DNA from: Aurantimonas sp. HBX-1
Lineage (GTDB): Bacteria > Pseudomonadota > Alphaproteobacteria > Rhizobiales > Rhizobiaceae
DNA: 64,000 bases
Reading direction: 5' to 3'
NCBI RefSeq assembly: GCF_021391535.1
Contig: NZ_CP090066.1
Location: 2,865,501 to 2,929,500, forward strand
Part shown: one piece after another, positions 63,953-64,000 of the stretch
How the letters are laid out: each line of letters starts with the position of its first letter
How positions within the stretch are numbered: position 1 is the stretch's first letter
The notes under the pieces: generated by a model
Database searches by the model: none
What the model saw: only the letters and a program-made list of their open reading frames with translations
Told to the model about the DNA's origin: nothing
Translations under genes and position numbers: made by a program

Positions 63953-64000
63953 TGTCTTAACCTTTACGCCTACCCGAATCTCCGCGCATTGAGAAGACGA

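Noticed and set aside
63953..63970. TTAA near the ruvC start as a CtrA box
   Set aside because: The second half after seven bases is GCCT, so there is no match.

Overview
The window is a high-GC chromosomal segment from an alphaproteobacterium, most likely of the order Hyphomicrobiales (Rhizobiales). The evidence is the set of gene neighbourhoods: ctrA with chpT and an eipA-like DUF1134 gene, sciP (DUF1153), two Omp25/Omp31-type porins, rpoH / purA / EamA / serA-serC, and glmM-ftsH-tilS-cpoB-pal-tolBARQ-ybgC with ruvCAB. An environmental family such as Aurantimonadaceae is possible, but the genus cannot be fixed from sequence reading alone. There is no sign of a prophage, transposon or CRISPR array.

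Layout. Positions 1-5100 hold the end of a fumarylacetoacetate-hydrolase-like gene, an RraA/HMG-aldolase-like gene, a small membrane protein, a DUF427 protein, and a group of small soluble proteins (acidic peptides and a DUF2383 ferritin-like protein). Several of these small genes sit behind GGAAC...TT elements resembling general-stress (EcfG-type) promoters. A zinc alcohol dehydrogenase-like gene follows. Positions 5420-16523 are a tightly packed nine-gene carbohydrate cluster: UDP-glucose dehydrogenase, an NAD-dependent epimerase, a glycoside hydrolase fused to a CDP-paratose-epimerase-like domain, one GT4 and three CgeB-like glycosyltransferases, a UDP-xylose-synthase-like decarboxylase and a methyltransferase. 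Most internal junctions overlap by four bases. No polymerase, flippase or export gene is present, so the product is probably a defined glycan or glycoconjugate built from UDP-Glc/UDP-GlcA/UDP-Xyl. This is the best candidate for an undescribed system in the window.

Positions 16600-30800 hold an NAD synthetase-PncC (NMN deamidase) fusion, tRNA-Met, mnmA, and the cell-cycle block sciP, fliJ, ctrA, a degenerate receiver protein, chpT and eipA. A coiled-coil membrane protein, a TrmH-type methyltransferase, an EF-hand methyltransferase divergent from a GGDEF-EAL protein, a DUF3830 protein and tRNA-Glu follow.

Positions 30950-44930 are mainly housekeeping: an RluD-type pseudouridine synthase, rpoH, a large Rhizobiales membrane protein, purA, an EamA transporter and the serC-alaE-serA unit with a serC-type leader RNA. 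Two Omp25-like porins come next, one behind a perfect CtrA box, and then glmM. Positions 45000-64000 hold ftsH, tilS, cpoB, pal, tolB, tolA, tolR, tolQ and ybgC, then ruvB, ruvA and ruvC. Between ybgC and ruvB lies an accessory block: a phytase-like secreted protein, a secreted CXXCH protein, an endonuclease/exonuclease/phosphatase-family protein and a DUF2254 membrane protein.

The main regulatory theme is CtrA: candidate boxes occur before ctrA, an omp25-like gene and pal, linking cell-cycle control to envelope genes in the same window.
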